Assembly: GCA_021780495.1 (NCBI GenBank)
Contig: JAJXYO010000036.1
Coordinates: forward strand, 30,086-94,085
Length of the DNA: 64,000 bases
Source of the DNA: Deltaproteobacteria bacterium
GTDB taxonomy: Bacteria > Desulfobacterota > Desulfuromonadia > Geobacterales > Pseudopelobacteraceae
Reading direction: 5' to 3'
Positions 9,098 through 17,841 of this stretch are shown piece after piece. Positions within the stretch are counted from its first letter, which is position 1. The number at the start of each line of letters is the position of its first letter. A model generated the notes under the pieces. That model saw nothing but the letters and a program-made list of their open reading frames with translations. It did not search any database and was not told where the DNA came from. The translations under genes and the position numbers were made by a program.

Positions 9098-10030
9098 TCA
9101 TGCTATGCCGATACAGAGCAGGGCAACAAGCGTCAGACTGCTGACCAGCAACCACAAGGTAACACCCTGCAACAGAGGACGCACGCCAACCTGCCTCAAC
9201 ACCTCTCTGCTTAATCCTGCGCCAATCAAAAACAGCGTCACCACCAGACACTGCTTTGCGATAGCCGCTAATCCATTCCAGTACTGCCCATACTGCGGCA
9301 AACATGTTCTGATGGCAGCAGCCACAACAAATCCAATGATAAACAGAGGTATTTTGACTCTCTGTTCCGATTTTTTGAGCAAGGCCATCCCAATGACAAC
9401 CGGCGTTATCCACATGGCTCTCGTAAGCTTTACCGTGGTTCCAACGGCCAGGGCCCGGGCACCATATGCGGATGCGGCGCCAACGACACTGCTCGTATCG
9501 TGGATAGCGAGACCGGCCCAGGTACCAAAAATATCCTGGTTGAGATGCAACAGGTGCCCTATCAACGGGAACAACAGCAGCGCCACGGAATTCAGGGTAA
9601 ACACCGTTGTCAAGGCAACGGCGGTCTCGTCATTATTCGCCTTCAACACCGGGGCCATGGCAGCAATGGCGCTCCCGCCACAAATGGCGGTTCCAAAAGA
9701 AATGAGAGCGGACGTATTCGTATCCGTCTTGAACAACATGCCGAGCACATACCCCAAGGCCAGCGTACAACTGATGCCGACAAAGCTGTACACGAGCGAC
9801 TCCCGCCCGGTACGAACAACCTCGCCAAGGCCAAGACCGAAACCGAGCCCAACGACAGACAGCTGAAGAATAACCTTACTGACGTGTGCAGATTTTTGAG
9901 GCCAGGGGTTACCGAGCAGAAGACTGAAGAGCACTCCCGCAATCAGCGCCATCGCGGTGCCAACCAACGGAGTGCAGCAGACGAGCAAGCCTGCTACGAA
10001 TAACATTTTGTGTAAACGATTCTTGTCCAT
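9098..10030 (-). CDS. yeiH: YeiH-family membrane protein, putative sulfate/sulfite exporter
   Basis: A 310-residue protein with about 9-10 membrane segments, matching the UPF0324/YeiH family. Conserved stretches visible are GLGFGLGLGEV, FGTAICGGSAIAA (near residue 115) and HDTSSVVGAA (near 180). It is annotated in many genomes as a putative sulfate exporter, on limited evidence. It is transcribed away from the LysR gene at 10138 with a 107-base shared intergenic region, the same arrangement as E. coli yeiH and yeiE, where YeiE responds to sulfite. With the sulfite-producing pathway next door, a sulfite or sulfate relief valve is a reasonable inference. Confidence 0.82.
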   Translation of the reverse strand: MDKNRLHKMLFVAGLLVCCTPLVGTAMALIAGVLFSLLLGNPWPQKSAHVSKVILQLSVVGLGFGLGLGEVVRTGRESLVYSFVGISCTLALGYVLGMLFKTDTNTSALISFGTAICGGSAIAAMAPVLKANNDETAVALTTVFTLNSVALLLFPLIGHLLHLNQDIFGTWAGLAIHDTSSVVGAASAYGARALAVGTTVKLTRAMWITPVVIGMALLKKSEQRVKIPLFIIGFVVAAAIRTCLPQYGQYWNGLAAIAKQCLVVTLFLIGAGLSREVLRQVGVRPLLQGVTLWLLVSSLTLVALLCIGIA

Positions 10031-10137
10031 GTGATTTCCCCGTACTGATATTTAGTTGCACTATATGATTTTTGGAATATAAATAAAAATGAGTAATATA
10101 TATCAATATCATCATTATTTTTTATGAGGTTAACGCC

Positions 10138-11040
10138 ATGGCGATCACCCTGAGACAGCTGGCTATCTTCGAGAAAGTAGCTACCTGCGAGCATGTTACG
10201 CAGGCCAGTACCGAGTTGTTACTCACGCAATCCGCGGTCAGCATGGCGATTGCCGAACTGGAACGACTGGCGGGTGCTCCACTTTTCGAGCGTCAAGGCA
10301 GGCGGCTGTTGTTGAACGACCGGGGTCGCCAGATACTTCCGGAAGTTCGCGACGTGCTCATGAAAGTCCGGATGATCGAACAGTTTCTGAATGAATCTGT
10401 CGGTGAACCGACAGGGATCCTGAACGTAGGGGCGAGTACCACCATAGGGAACTATATTCTTCCTGCTATCGTGGGAGAATTCGCGCAGCTCTACCCGCGT
10501 GCCACGGCATTACTGCAGGTCGGGAATGCTCAACAGATCGAAAGAGCTGTGGAAGGTGGGAAGCTGGATCTTGGGCTTATCGAAGGGCTTCCGCACATCG
10601 CTTCGCTCAACACGGCACCCTGGAAACACGATGAACTTGTTGTCGTCGTCGGGAGGGGGCATGAATGGGCCTCGAAGAAAAAAGCGAGCCTCGCCATGTT
10701 GCGACACGCCGCCTGGATAATGCGCGAAAAGGGTTCCGGAACAAGGGAAGTTTTTGAGGCCGCAATGGACAGGAAGGGTGTCGATGTCACTGTTGCCCTG
10801 GAATTGGGGCATACCGAGGCGATAAAAAAGGCGGCGGAAGCAGGGCTCGGTGTTGGCTGCCTGTCCAGAATGGCAGTTCAGAGAGAAGTGGATAATGGCT
10901 GGCTCATTGAAATTGCAACCCCGCTCAATCTGGAAAGGACCCTCATAATCCTGACAAGAAGCAGCGGACAGCAAACGATGCTCTTGAAGGCATTTCTTGC
11001 GCTACTCACACAAACGAAAGACCAGTACTTCAAAAACTAA
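10138..11040 (+). CDS. LysR-family regulator, YeiE/CysB-like, divergent from yeiH
   Basis: A 300-residue LysR regulator: N-terminal winged helix-turn-helix (about residues 1-60, ITLRQLAIFEKVATCEHVTQAS then SQSAVSMAIAELE) and a C-terminal type 2 periplasmic-binding-like effector domain. The ATG follows GAGGT. The AT-rich 107-base region shared with yeiH is where such regulators bind, but I see no single convincing T-N11-A box among many. The likely role is control of yeiH in response to a sulfur oxyanion; the effector is not shown by the sequence. Confidence 0.87.
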   Translation: MAITLRQLAIFEKVATCEHVTQASTELLLTQSAVSMAIAELERLAGAPLFERQGRRLLLNDRGRQILPEVRDVLMKVRMIEQFLNESVGEPTGILNVGASTTIGNYILPAIVGEFAQLYPRATALLQVGNAQQIERAVEGGKLDLGLIEGLPHIASLNTAPWKHDELVVVVGRGHEWASKKKASLAMLRHAAWIMREKGSGTREVFEAAMDRKGVDVTVALELGHTEAIKKAAEAGLGVGCLSRMAVQREVDNGWLIEIATPLNLERTLIILTRSSGQQTMLLKAFLALLTQTKDQYFKN

Positions 11041-11081
11041 TTTGCGAAAGAACCTTTGCTCAGGCCCCACGGTTGCATTCA

Positions 11082-11801
11082 TCACCCGACATGGTCTCTT
11101 CCGGCCGCCACCTTATTGTGCTCGTCAATGATACGACCGTCACTGACTTGAAATATTCGGTCAAAACCTTCCACCATGCGATGGTCGTGGGTGACAACCA
11201 AAATGGCCGAATGATTTTCCACGGCCAGTTTCTTCAGGAGCGCCATGACGTTTTTGCCATTCTCGGTGTCGAGGGCCGCGGTTGGTTCATCAGCCAATAT
11301 CACCTTGGGCTTGTTGGCCAGGGCACGTGCAATGGCCACCCGCTGGGCTTCGCCTCCGGAAAGGGCCGAAGGGTAATTGTTCAGTCGATGGCCGAGATTG
11401 AGGGAGGCGAGCAATTCGGTCGCGCGCCCTTTGGCTTCATTGCGTGTCAGGTGGTTGATCTCCAGCGCAATCATCACGTTTTCCAGCGCAGTCAAAAAGG
11501 GAATCAGGTTATGGGCCTGGAAGATGAAGCCAAGCTTTTCCCGGCGCATCCGCTTCAGATCAATGCCGCCGTGCCAGCCGCCATCGGCGACAACAGCTCC
11601 ATCGATTACAACCGTGCCGTGCGTCGGCTCGTTGATCAGCCCGATGCAGGTCAGCAGGGTGGTTTTACCCGAACCCGAAGGCCCGAGGATGGCGACCAGC
11701 TCGCCCGGCCTGACCTGAAATGTCGCATCCGCAATGGCGGTCACCGCGGTCTCACCCTTGCCGTAGACCTTCGTCAGATTTTCAACAACAATGGCATACA
11801 T
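11082..11801 (-). CDS. ABC transporter ATP-binding protein (DevA/MacB-ATPase type)
   Basis: A 239-residue ATPase starting MYAIVVENLTKVYGKG; the longer reading frame back to 11861 adds only low-complexity basic residues and overlaps the permease. Walker A is GPSGSGKTT, the signature is LSGGEAQRVA and Walker B is VILADEPTAAL. It belongs to the lipoprotein-release/MacB/DevA group that works with FtsX-like permeases. It is the last gene of a minus-strand order: outer-membrane TolC-like protein, adaptor, permease, ATPase. The permease stop is four bases upstream. Confidence 0.9.
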   Translation of the reverse strand: MYAIVVENLTKVYGKGETAVTAIADATFQVRPGELVAILGPSGSGKTTLLTCIGLINEPTHGTVVIDGAVVADGGWHGGIDLKRMRREKLGFIFQAHNLIPFLTALENVMIALEINHLTRNEAKGRATELLASLNLGHRLNNYPSALSGGEAQRVAIARALANKPKVILADEPTAALDTENGKNVMALLKKLAVENHSAILVVTHDHRMVEGFDRIFQVSDGRIIDEHNKVAAGRDHVG

Positions 11802-11805
11802 GCTC

Positions 11806-13008
11806 TTATCCACCCAGGGCCTCCGCCGGCTCGACCTTGAGCGCCTTGCGTATACCCACAAAGCTGGAAATCATGCAGATTGCCATGACTATGACAAACA
11901 GCATCTGCAGGTCACCTGCCTCCAGAACGATCCGGCGGGGAAATTTATCATAGGTCAGCACGATCAGACCGTAGCCGATTGCATAGGCGATGACCCCCAT
12001 CAGCAGCGACTGCTGCAGAATCATGCCGACAATCACCCGGTTCTGCGCGCCGATCAGCTTCAGGGTGGCGATCACCCGGATCTTGTCGAGGGTCGAGGTG
12101 TAGATGATCAGGGAGATGATGACTGCCGAGATGACGAGCAGGATGACCCGGAAGAGCCCCAACTGCATCCTGGCTTTTTCGATCATGCCCTTGGCCAGGA
12201 TGGCGCTCTGCTCGGCATCGGAGATCGGCTTGAAATGATTCCAGCGGCTGATCCGCGCCTGGACCTCCTGGAGGTTCGCACCCGGCGCCAGACGCGCCAC
12301 GATGGTGTTAACCGTGTGAGTTGATTCCGTGATAGCAGCGATATTCTGTTGCAGATATCTTCCCTGGGACGGGGAAAGGGATGGCATGGCGGCCAGATTG
12401 ACCGTGATCCGCTCCCGGTCATTCCTGATGGCGTCGTTGTCCTTCTTGAACTGGATATCCTGGGCATCGGCCAGGCTTACGTATGCCGCCGGATCACCGC
12501 TGGAAGAGACAATCTTGCCGGTTATTCCCACAACGGTGTAATCATGGAGCCCCAGATGGATCGTTTCACCGATCTGCATGCGCATCGCCTTGGCAACCAC
12601 CATCTCGTAGTGCTTCTGGCGGATCGCGCGCCCGGCAACAATCTCCGGTGGACCACCGAAACCGCCCAGTTCGTAACCGATCAGGAAAAAGCGGAATGGC
12701 TTGCCGGAGCGTTCGATCTGGACGGTCTGGAAGGAAAGCGGTGAGGCCTCCGCCACGCCCGGCACCGCTCGAATGCGGTACTTGATATCTTCCGGGATGC
12801 GCGAACTTTCGGCAAACGGCCCGTTGGTGCCCTGCTGCACCACCCAGAGGTCGGCCTTGTTGGCATGCAGTATCGCCAAGGCGTCGGCGATAAGTCCCCG
12901 GTAGATCCCTCCCATGCTCATCACCACCCCGAGCAGCAGCCCCAGACCGATGGAGGTCAGAATAAACCTGCCCCGGTGATAGCGTATATCCCGAATGGCA
13001 AGATTCAT
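11806..13008 (-). CDS. ABC transporter permease, DevC/FtsX type
   Basis: A 400-residue permease starting MNLAIRDIRYHRGRF. This start overlaps the adaptor gene's TGA (ATGA) and gives the normal family N-terminus; the reading frame extends 20 codons further but that part is unlikely to be used. There is one membrane segment near residues 17-40, a large periplasmic domain (about 45-270), and three more segments in the C-terminal third, the four-helix FtsX/MacB plan. It should form the inner-membrane channel or motor element of the tripartite exporter with the adjacent ATPase. Confidence 0.88.
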   Translation of the reverse strand: MNLAIRDIRYHRGRFILTSIGLGLLLGVVMSMGGIYRGLIADALAILHANKADLWVVQQGTNGPFAESSRIPEDIKYRIRAVPGVAEASPLSFQTVQIERSGKPFRFFLIGYELGGFGGPPEIVAGRAIRQKHYEMVVAKAMRMQIGETIHLGLHDYTVVGITGKIVSSSGDPAAYVSLADAQDIQFKKDNDAIRNDRERITVNLAAMPSLSPSQGRYLQQNIAAITESTHTVNTIVARLAPGANLQEVQARISRWNHFKPISDAEQSAILAKGMIEKARMQLGLFRVILLVISAVIISLIIYTSTLDKIRVIATLKLIGAQNRVIVGMILQQSLLMGVIAYAIGYGLIVLTYDKFPRRIVLEAGDLQMLFVIVMAICMISSFVGIRKALKVEPAEALGG

Positions 13009-14177
13009 TGGGCGGCCCGTACCTGCATACCTTCCCTGAATTTTGCCATCTCCGCGGAAGGCGCCCATGCGACACGATCACCAGCATCAAGCCCTGCGAC
13101 GATTTCGGTCAGGTTGCGCCGGTCCTCGATCCCGATGGTTACGACCCTGAACAAGAGCCGGCCGTTTTTGACCACCCACACACCGCGCTTATTATCCTTG
13201 CTGACAACGGCAACAGCAGGCAGGGACGGGGCATCTGTTTTTGTTTCCGTGACGATATACACATCCGACTGTTCCCCCAGACGGAAATGTTTCAGCGGTT
13301 CAACGAAGGCCACGTCCACCTCCAGCTCTTCGGTTACCCGATCACTCTGGCGCCCCAGGCGGGCGACCTGACCGGGCAGCTGTTCGCCGGGTGAGGAGCG
13401 CAAGGCAATCATGGCCTTCTTGCCGATCGACACGCCCCGCAGCTGGGATTCGTCCACATTGGCCTTGACCCAGATGGTGCGGGGATCAGCCAGTGTAAAA
13501 ATCGGCATTCCCGGCGTAACCGTGGCCCCCTTTTCCAGGTCCCGCGTTATGATGACACCATCCTGGGGTGCATAAATGAGCGAATCAGCGACCTTGCTCC
13601 GGGCAAAGCCGAGGCCGGCGCGTCCGGCCAGCTGTTCCATCCGCGCCGCATCAATGGCTGCCGTGCCCCGGGCGACCTCGTCCCTGGCGACCTGGCAAGC
13701 GGTCTCGTACTGTTCAGCCTCCAGCTTGGATACCAGGTTCTTGTCGGACAGCAACCTGAAGCGTTGAGCGTTTTTTTCGGCCAACGCCAGGGTCGCCTTG
13801 GCCTTCTGCAGATTGGCCCGTTCCACGTCCAAGCCGGCGACAGATCGTTTGAGTCCCGCCTCGGATTGCTGCTGCTGATGGACAAGATCTTCATTCTCCA
13901 ACCTGGCAAGCAGTTGGCCGCGTTTCACGCGTTCCCCCTGGTCGGCATACAGTTCCACGATCCTGCCGGTGATCTTGCTGGATATGCCAACCACGACCTT
14001 GGCCTCGACCGTGCCATTGCCGTACACCTGAGAGATCAGTTCACGCTTTTCAACAGATGTGGTCTTCACCCGCGGCGGGGCAAACAGCGTCAGCTTGAGA
14101 AGCAGACCAACAGCCAGCGCAACAGCAACCCAGATCAGCTGTTTTTTCTTTCTTGCCAGGGTTTTCAGCAGTTCCAT
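13005..14177 (-). CDS. HlyD/DevB-family periplasmic adaptor protein
   Basis: A 390-residue membrane fusion protein: one N-terminal membrane anchor (about residues 14-33), a lipoyl-like half (VGISSKITGRIVELYADQGERVKRGQLLARLE), a long helical hairpin rich in Gln, Ala and Lys (about 95-200), the second lipoyl half (SLIYAPQDGVIITRDLEKGATVTPG) and a beta-barrel domain. It should bridge the DevC-like permease and the TolC-like channel. It overlaps the permease start by four bases and lies 24 bases after the outer-membrane gene. Confidence 0.9.
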   Translation of the reverse strand: MELLKTLARKKKQLIWVAVALAVGLLLKLTLFAPPRVKTTSVEKRELISQVYGNGTVEAKVVVGISSKITGRIVELYADQGERVKRGQLLARLENEDLVHQQQQSEAGLKRSVAGLDVERANLQKAKATLALAEKNAQRFRLLSDKNLVSKLEAEQYETACQVARDEVARGTAAIDAARMEQLAGRAGLGFARSKVADSLIYAPQDGVIITRDLEKGATVTPGMPIFTLADPRTIWVKANVDESQLRGVSIGKKAMIALRSSPGEQLPGQVARLGRQSDRVTEELEVDVAFVEPLKHFRLGEQSDVYIVTETKTDAPSLPAVAVVSKDNKRGVWVVKNGRLLFRVVTIGIEDRRNLTEIVAGLDAGDRVAWAPSAEMAKFREGMQVRAAQ

Positions 14178-14201
14178 GCGTAACTCCTCGACTGGTACGT
14201 C

Positions 14202-15464
14202 TCACTCTTTTCCAACGGCCCGGTCAAGCCGGGCCAGCGCAGTATAATAATCGTACAGGGCCTGAATATGCGCCGTCTTCGCATCAAGGGTTTGGGATTG
14301 CGCATCGGTCACCTCGATGATGCTGCCGACCCCTTCGCGATAACGCCCCTCCGCCAGAGACTGATTTTCTCCGGCTGCCGCAACCTCCTTCTCGGTCGAG
14401 ACCAGGCGGGCGGAGGCCTCGTTTACACCCAGGCGGGCCGTCTCGGCCTCCTTGATGATTTGAAGCTTGAGATTGTTCTGCCGGGCTTCCAAGGCGCTGA
14501 TATTTGCCCTGGCTTCACGTACCTGCTCGACCGAGGAAAAACCCGAAAAGAGCGGCACAGCCAGGGTCAAGCCGACTGACCAGACGTTGCCGGTGGGTGG
14601 AAACTCCCGGTCGGCATAGCCAACGCTGGCCGCCCCTGAGAGAATGGGCATATAACTGCCCTTGGCCGTTCTAAGATTGGCCGATGCTGCCGATTGCAAC
14701 TCAGAAAGCTGCTGAAGATCTGCACGGTTGCGGAGGGCACCCTCTTGAATCCGGTTCCGTTCAGGCACGGGGATGAATACAGCCGGGAGCGGTTCCGCCA
14801 GGGTACGTCCTCCCAGGGAGGCGGTTCCCATCGCGTTGGCCAGCTCCATGCGGGCAATCTCGACATTGTTATCCGCGCGAATCAGGGCGGTTTTACCAGC
14901 AAACAGGTTTGACTCGGCCTTGGCTACGTCTACTTTGGCACGGATTCCCTGATGGTAGAACTCCAGCGCTTGCTGGTAGACCTGCGCCCGGGCCGTGACG
15001 GCTTCCCTGACGGCAACCGCCTGTTTTTCGGTTGCCAGGAGCAGATAGAAAGCGCTCTTGACGCGCAACGTCAGGTCCTGCCGGGCCGTTGTGAGTGCCT
15101 TATCAGCAGCTTCACGATTGCTGCGAGCCGCATCTACCGCCCCGGCGGTGCGGCCAAAATCGTAGACGGTCTGCTTCAGATACACAGCCTCGCTGGTAAC
15201 TTCAGTCGTTTTGATATTTTGCAAAGCCGTAAGGTACGAACGGCTCCTGTTCCAGTCTGCTGCAACGGTGATCTGTGGGTAATAATTAGACAATGCCAGA
15301 CCGGTTCTGGCTTCAGCGCCCTTCAGATTCTCCTTGGCCTCTACTATCTGCGGGTGGTTTTTCAGTGCTGTTGTCAGCGCCTCATCCAGTGTCAGGGAGG
15401 AAGCGGCATAAAGAGACTGGGCCGGGATGAGTAGGGCAAGTAGAACTAACACAGATCGTTTCAT
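14202..15464 (-). CDS. TolC-family outer-membrane efflux protein
   Basis: A 420-residue protein with a signal peptide (MKRSVLVLLALLIPAQSLYA, cleavage after about residue 20) and two repeated outer-membrane efflux domains of alternating helices and short strands, the TolC plan. It is the first gene of the efflux operon, followed by the adaptor, permease and ATPase, so one transcript encodes a whole tripartite exporter. The substrate is not indicated. A candidate TetR site lies 35 bases upstream of the start (15499-15518). Confidence 0.9.
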   Translation of the reverse strand: MKRSVLVLLALLIPAQSLYAASSLTLDEALTTALKNHPQIVEAKENLKGAEARTGLALSNYYPQITVAADWNRSRSYLTALQNIKTTEVTSEAVYLKQTVYDFGRTAGAVDAARSNREAADKALTTARQDLTLRVKSAFYLLLATEKQAVAVREAVTARAQVYQQALEFYHQGIRAKVDVAKAESNLFAGKTALIRADNNVEIARMELANAMGTASLGGRTLAEPLPAVFIPVPERNRIQEGALRNRADLQQLSELQSAASANLRTAKGSYMPILSGAASVGYADREFPPTGNVWSVGLTLAVPLFSGFSSVEQVREARANISALEARQNNLKLQIIKEAETARLGVNEASARLVSTEKEVAAAGENQSLAEGRYREGVGSIIEVTDAQSQTLDAKTAHIQALYDYYTALARLDRAVGKE

Positions 15465-15498
15465 AGAGCTTCCGATGACATATTTTAAATTGAATATA

Positions 15499-15518
15499 AC
15501 GTGATCAAATATTCACAT
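15499..15518. promoter_or_regulatory. Candidate TetR operator before the efflux operon
   Basis: The right arm TATTCACAT (15510-15518) is identical to an arm of the perfect palindrome at the TetR gene (16133-16152). The left arm ACGTGATCA matches the other arm at six of nine positions, with the same 2-base spacer. It sits between the tolC-like gene and the end of the TetR gene. Confidence 0.55.
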
Positions 15519-15532
15519 TTGTTGTAAAAAAA

Positions 15533-16123
15533 TCAACGGATCAGATTTATGAAATTTTGCCAGAGTTTCTCCGCCTCCGGCTGTATTTCAAAGGAGGCGT
15601 TACTAATCGTCCAGCGTAAAGCGGTAAACTGGATCATGCCCAGGAGGGTAAGCGCCGTTTCTCGGGGCAACAAGCCCGCTTTCAATTCACCTTCGGCAAC
15701 TCCCGCTGCAATGACGCCTGTTATCGTTTCAATATAATTACCGATACGTAGTGCCAAGGAATCCGCTATATTCCTATGCTCAAGATGAATATCATCTGAG
15801 AAAACGAACCGCGGAATCCCCGGATGTTCTGCAATACGTGCAATATGGGATAAATAGATAGTCTCCAGCTTTTCCAGTGGTTTTCGGCTGCCTCCTGCTA
15901 TGGCAGCGGCATTACCCATGACCTCACTCCCGATGAATTCCGCCAGGGCGGCAAAGATTTCGTCCTTACCGCTAAAATGTCGATAAATATTAGCTTCGCA
16001 CATCCCTGCCGAATGGGCTATCGCGGATATGGTCAGAGCGCGCACCCCTTTACGACCAACAACTCCAAGGGCGGCCTGGACGATTTCTTCCTTGCGCACG
16101 CGCGTACTTTTCTTTTCTATCAT
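15533..16123 (-). CDS. TetR/AcrR-family repressor of the adjacent efflux operon
   Basis: A 196-residue protein starting MIEKKSTRVRKEEIVQAAL; the ATG at 16123 follows GGAGTG, while the longer frame begins inside the operator and is unlikely. The N-terminal helix-turn-helix is clear (ALTISAIAHSAGMCEANIYRHFSGKDEIF). The C-terminal two-thirds is the ligand-binding helical domain. It lies directly upstream of the TolC-like gene on the same strand, with matching operator half-sites before both, so it likely represses itself and the exporter until a substrate binds. The ligand is unknown. Confidence 0.88.
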   Translation of the reverse strand: MIEKKSTRVRKEEIVQAALGVVGRKGVRALTISAIAHSAGMCEANIYRHFSGKDEIFAALAEFIGSEVMGNAAAIAGGSRKPLEKLETIYLSHIARIAEHPGIPRFVFSDDIHLEHRNIADSLALRIGNYIETITGVIAAGVAEGELKAGLLPRETALTLLGMIQFTALRWTISNASFEIQPEAEKLWQNFINLIR

Positions 16124-16132
16124 TGGCACTCC

Positions 16133-16152
16133 ATGTGAATATGTATTCACAT
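16133..16152. promoter_or_regulatory. Perfect palindromic TetR operator at the TetR gene
   Basis: Arms ATGTGAATA (16133-16141) and TATTCACAT (16144-16152) are exact inverted repeats with a 2-base spacer, ten bases upstream of the TetR start codon. Size and form are typical of TetR-family operators. The same 9-mer recurs before the tolC-like gene. Confidence 0.75.
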
Positions 16153-16200
16153 ATTATTCCAGTATTCGTCGCTGGTCAAGGATATCCTGCACACTAACTT

Positions 16201-16434
16201 TCAAAAAGGCACTTGTCGCTTTATTGGCGCAACCCGCACATAAAAAAGGACACCTGTCCTCATTCGGAAAAAAGCTGTTTCGGCCATGCTCTCTAGCCTG
16301 ACCACTGCCACCTTTGCTTCCAGCCTCTTGTCCGTCTGCAAACTCTTTTTCAGTTCTTTTCGCCCCAGCCGCTCACGTAAATCAAGCGGTACCCACAGCC
16401 TGCAGTAGTTCGTTTTGCCCCGTCGTAATAGCAT
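16201..16434 (-). pseudogene. Remnant of a tyrosine integrase, N-terminal part only
   Basis: From the Met at 16434 the frame encodes 77 residues beginning MLLRRGKTNYCRLWVPLDL and including GRKELKKSLQTDKRLEAKV. That is the N-terminal arm-binding pattern of phage and island integrases (display a simple domain, then SLxTxxxxxA). The catalytic domain with its R-H-R-Y residues is absent; the frame stops at 16201 near an unrelated promoter. The remnant lies about 100 bases past the 3' end of tRNA-Thr and in the same orientation, the usual place for an island integrase. The frame continues upstream through the tRNA, but that part is not coding. Confidence 0.62.
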
Positions 16435-16491
16435 GTATTGCCCCCGCGACTGTGCCAAAATTGTACCAAGGGCAAAAACCCAAAAAACCAA

Positions 16492-16521
16492 CAAAAAAAA
16501 CCCGCTATAAATTAGCGGGTT
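16492..16521 (-). terminator. Intrinsic terminator of tRNA-Thr
   Basis: On the minus strand a 9-base stem (AACCCGCTA, arms 16513-16521 and 16499-16507) with a 5-base loop is followed by a run of T. It lies 12 bases past the tRNA 3' end and between the tRNA and the integrase remnant. Confidence 0.88.
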
Positions 16522-16532
16522 ACATGAGCTTT

Positions 16533-16608
16533 TGGAGCCGTTTGTCGGAATCGAACCGACGACCTCATCATTACGAGTGATGTGCTCTACCAACTGAGCT
16601 AAAACGGC
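16533..16608 (-). tRNA. tRNA-Thr (anticodon CGT)
   Basis: A 76-base cloverleaf including an encoded CCA. Acceptor arms GCCGTTT and AAACGGC pair fully. The D stem is GCTC/GAGC, the anticodon stem CATCA/TGATG with loop CTCGTAA (anticodon CGT, reads ACG), and the T stem GTCGG/CCGAC with loop TTCGATT. It is read on the minus strand and has its own terminator. Its 3' end borders an integrase remnant. Confidence 0.97.
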
Positions 16609-17175
16609 ACGACATGGACTGAGCGGTATTTTTTATATCAAATTGAAGCTGCCGTCAATGCTAAAGCGTAGCTTTAATCTTTCAAAATAGCCATACCCCT
16701 ATGGCGCTTTGCCCTGCAAAGCGGTTTTCTTGATGCTGATGCCTTAATGACCGACCTGCAAACCATAAAAAAGCCCACCAAATCGTGCAGTGGGCTTTCT
16801 GTTTCCATTCTATCTTTGATTCCTTTTCAGGTATATGTCCGATTCATCGTTACAATCAGACCGGCTTTGGATCCTATGTATTAAAACAGCCTGGTGGAGT
16901 GTCTTCCATAAAAATCTCAAAGCCTCCTTCTCATGATTTTTACTTCCTTCCAGCTGATTTAAATATATCAGCAGGAAGATAAAAAAACAGTCTATTTTAA
17001 AAAAAATCATGCGCGTATACTGTGAGAATGTTGTTACACAGCGGCAATCCGGAAATAGCGCCTATAAATCTGTGCGTTACGGCTTACAAGCGTACCTCTT
17101 TATATCTTTACCATCAATGAATCGGTGTGTTAACACGTCACCCTGAGTAGTTCTGGCACGCCTGCAAGGTCCCCC
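16609..17175. other. 567-base stretch without a convincing gene
   Basis: Between tRNA-Thr and the secreted protein at 17176 no frame has coding character; the 66-codon frame at 16810-17010 is AT-rich and lacks a ribosome site. The only structure I see is the hairpin at 16765-16798. The right half is clearly AT-rich. It may be leftover island DNA from integration at the tRNA. Confidence 0.6.
16765..16798 (-). terminator. Terminator-like hairpin with T tract on the minus strand
   Basis: Perfect 9-base arms AAAGCCCAC (16770-16778) and GTGGGCTTT (16790-16798) with an 11-base loop. Read on the minus strand the stem is followed by TTTTTT. No gene that it would end is evident upstream on that strand, so it may be a relic or protect the tRNA from read-through. 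Confidence 0.6.
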
Positions 17176-17694
17176 ATGTTATCCCGTCTCATCGTGATAG
17201 TACTATTGGTGCTGTCCGCCTCCTCCGTCCGCGCAGAAGAACCTCTTCCGGCAACCGGCGGCCCGGGTGCAAATCAATCTGACATGTACTACAATGCAAT
17301 GCTACGGAGCATTGACCTGGATACAAAGAGATGGAAGCCATTCAGCCGGTCTATCGAAAGCGGACCCTGGTTTTACGACACACGGAGCCTTAAACGGAAC
17401 AGCACCATGGTAACCGTCATGGTTACCCTATTCCCTAACCCTCAAAAGACAGATATCTATAAATCGGTCTACAGCGACCACACCAAGATCAGAGAAATTG
17501 TCTTCGAAACGGAAATCAACTGCAAAAAGCATCTGTACCGGCAACCGCTGATTCGTGTCTATGGGTATTACAATGAGCTCCTGACAGAACGTTCCAATAC
17601 TAATCACGGCTTTTCATCAATCCGGCAAGGCACAACAATCGACACCCTGCGAAGCCTGGTCTGCGGACCGGACAAAAAGAAACCGCAGCGATAG
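17176..17694 (+). CDS. Secreted protein, possibly surface-adhesin-E-like
   Basis: A 172-residue protein with a clear signal peptide (MLSRLIVIVLLVLSASSVRA, cleavage after about residue 20). The mature part has a WKPF...WFYDTRSL...VMVTLF arrangement that resembles small surface-adhesin-E-type proteins, in which a Trp/Tyr-rich strand pair is followed by a statement of tolerated ions; here the resemblance is weak. Two cysteines, in INCKKHLY and SLVCGPD, could form a disulfide. It stands alone with no ribosome site stronger than GGTCCCCC. Exported location is likely, function unknown. Confidence 0.62.
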   Translation: MLSRLIVIVLLVLSASSVRAEEPLPATGGPGANQSDMYYNAMLRSIDLDTKRWKPFSRSIESGPWFYDTRSLKRNSTMVTVMVTLFPNPQKTDIYKSVYSDHTKIREIVFETEINCKKHLYRQPLIRVYGYYNELLTERSNTNHGFSSIRQGTTIDTLRSLVCGPDKKKPQR

Positions 17695-17841
17695 ATGCAT
17701 GGCCAGCCCGGATCGGGATGGCTGGCGTGATTAGATGAAGTGAGCACATTGACGGGTGATTTTTTAAAAGAACTGCTGTATACTTCAGCTCAAATAGGTA
17801 GTTCTGGAACTGTTACAACACGATGTAAAAGGAAGTTCCCC

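Noticed and set aside
11073..11840. 255-codon plus-strand frame across the ABC ATPase
   Set aside because: The opposite strand holds Walker A, signature and Walker B in order; no ribosome site or domain is on this strand.
16435..16593. Upstream extension of the integrase remnant through tRNA-Thr
   Set aside because: The frame crosses a tRNA and its terminator; the integrase start is at 16434.
16810..17010. 66-codon minus-strand frame
   Set aside because: AT-rich, no ribosome site, no recognisable protein.
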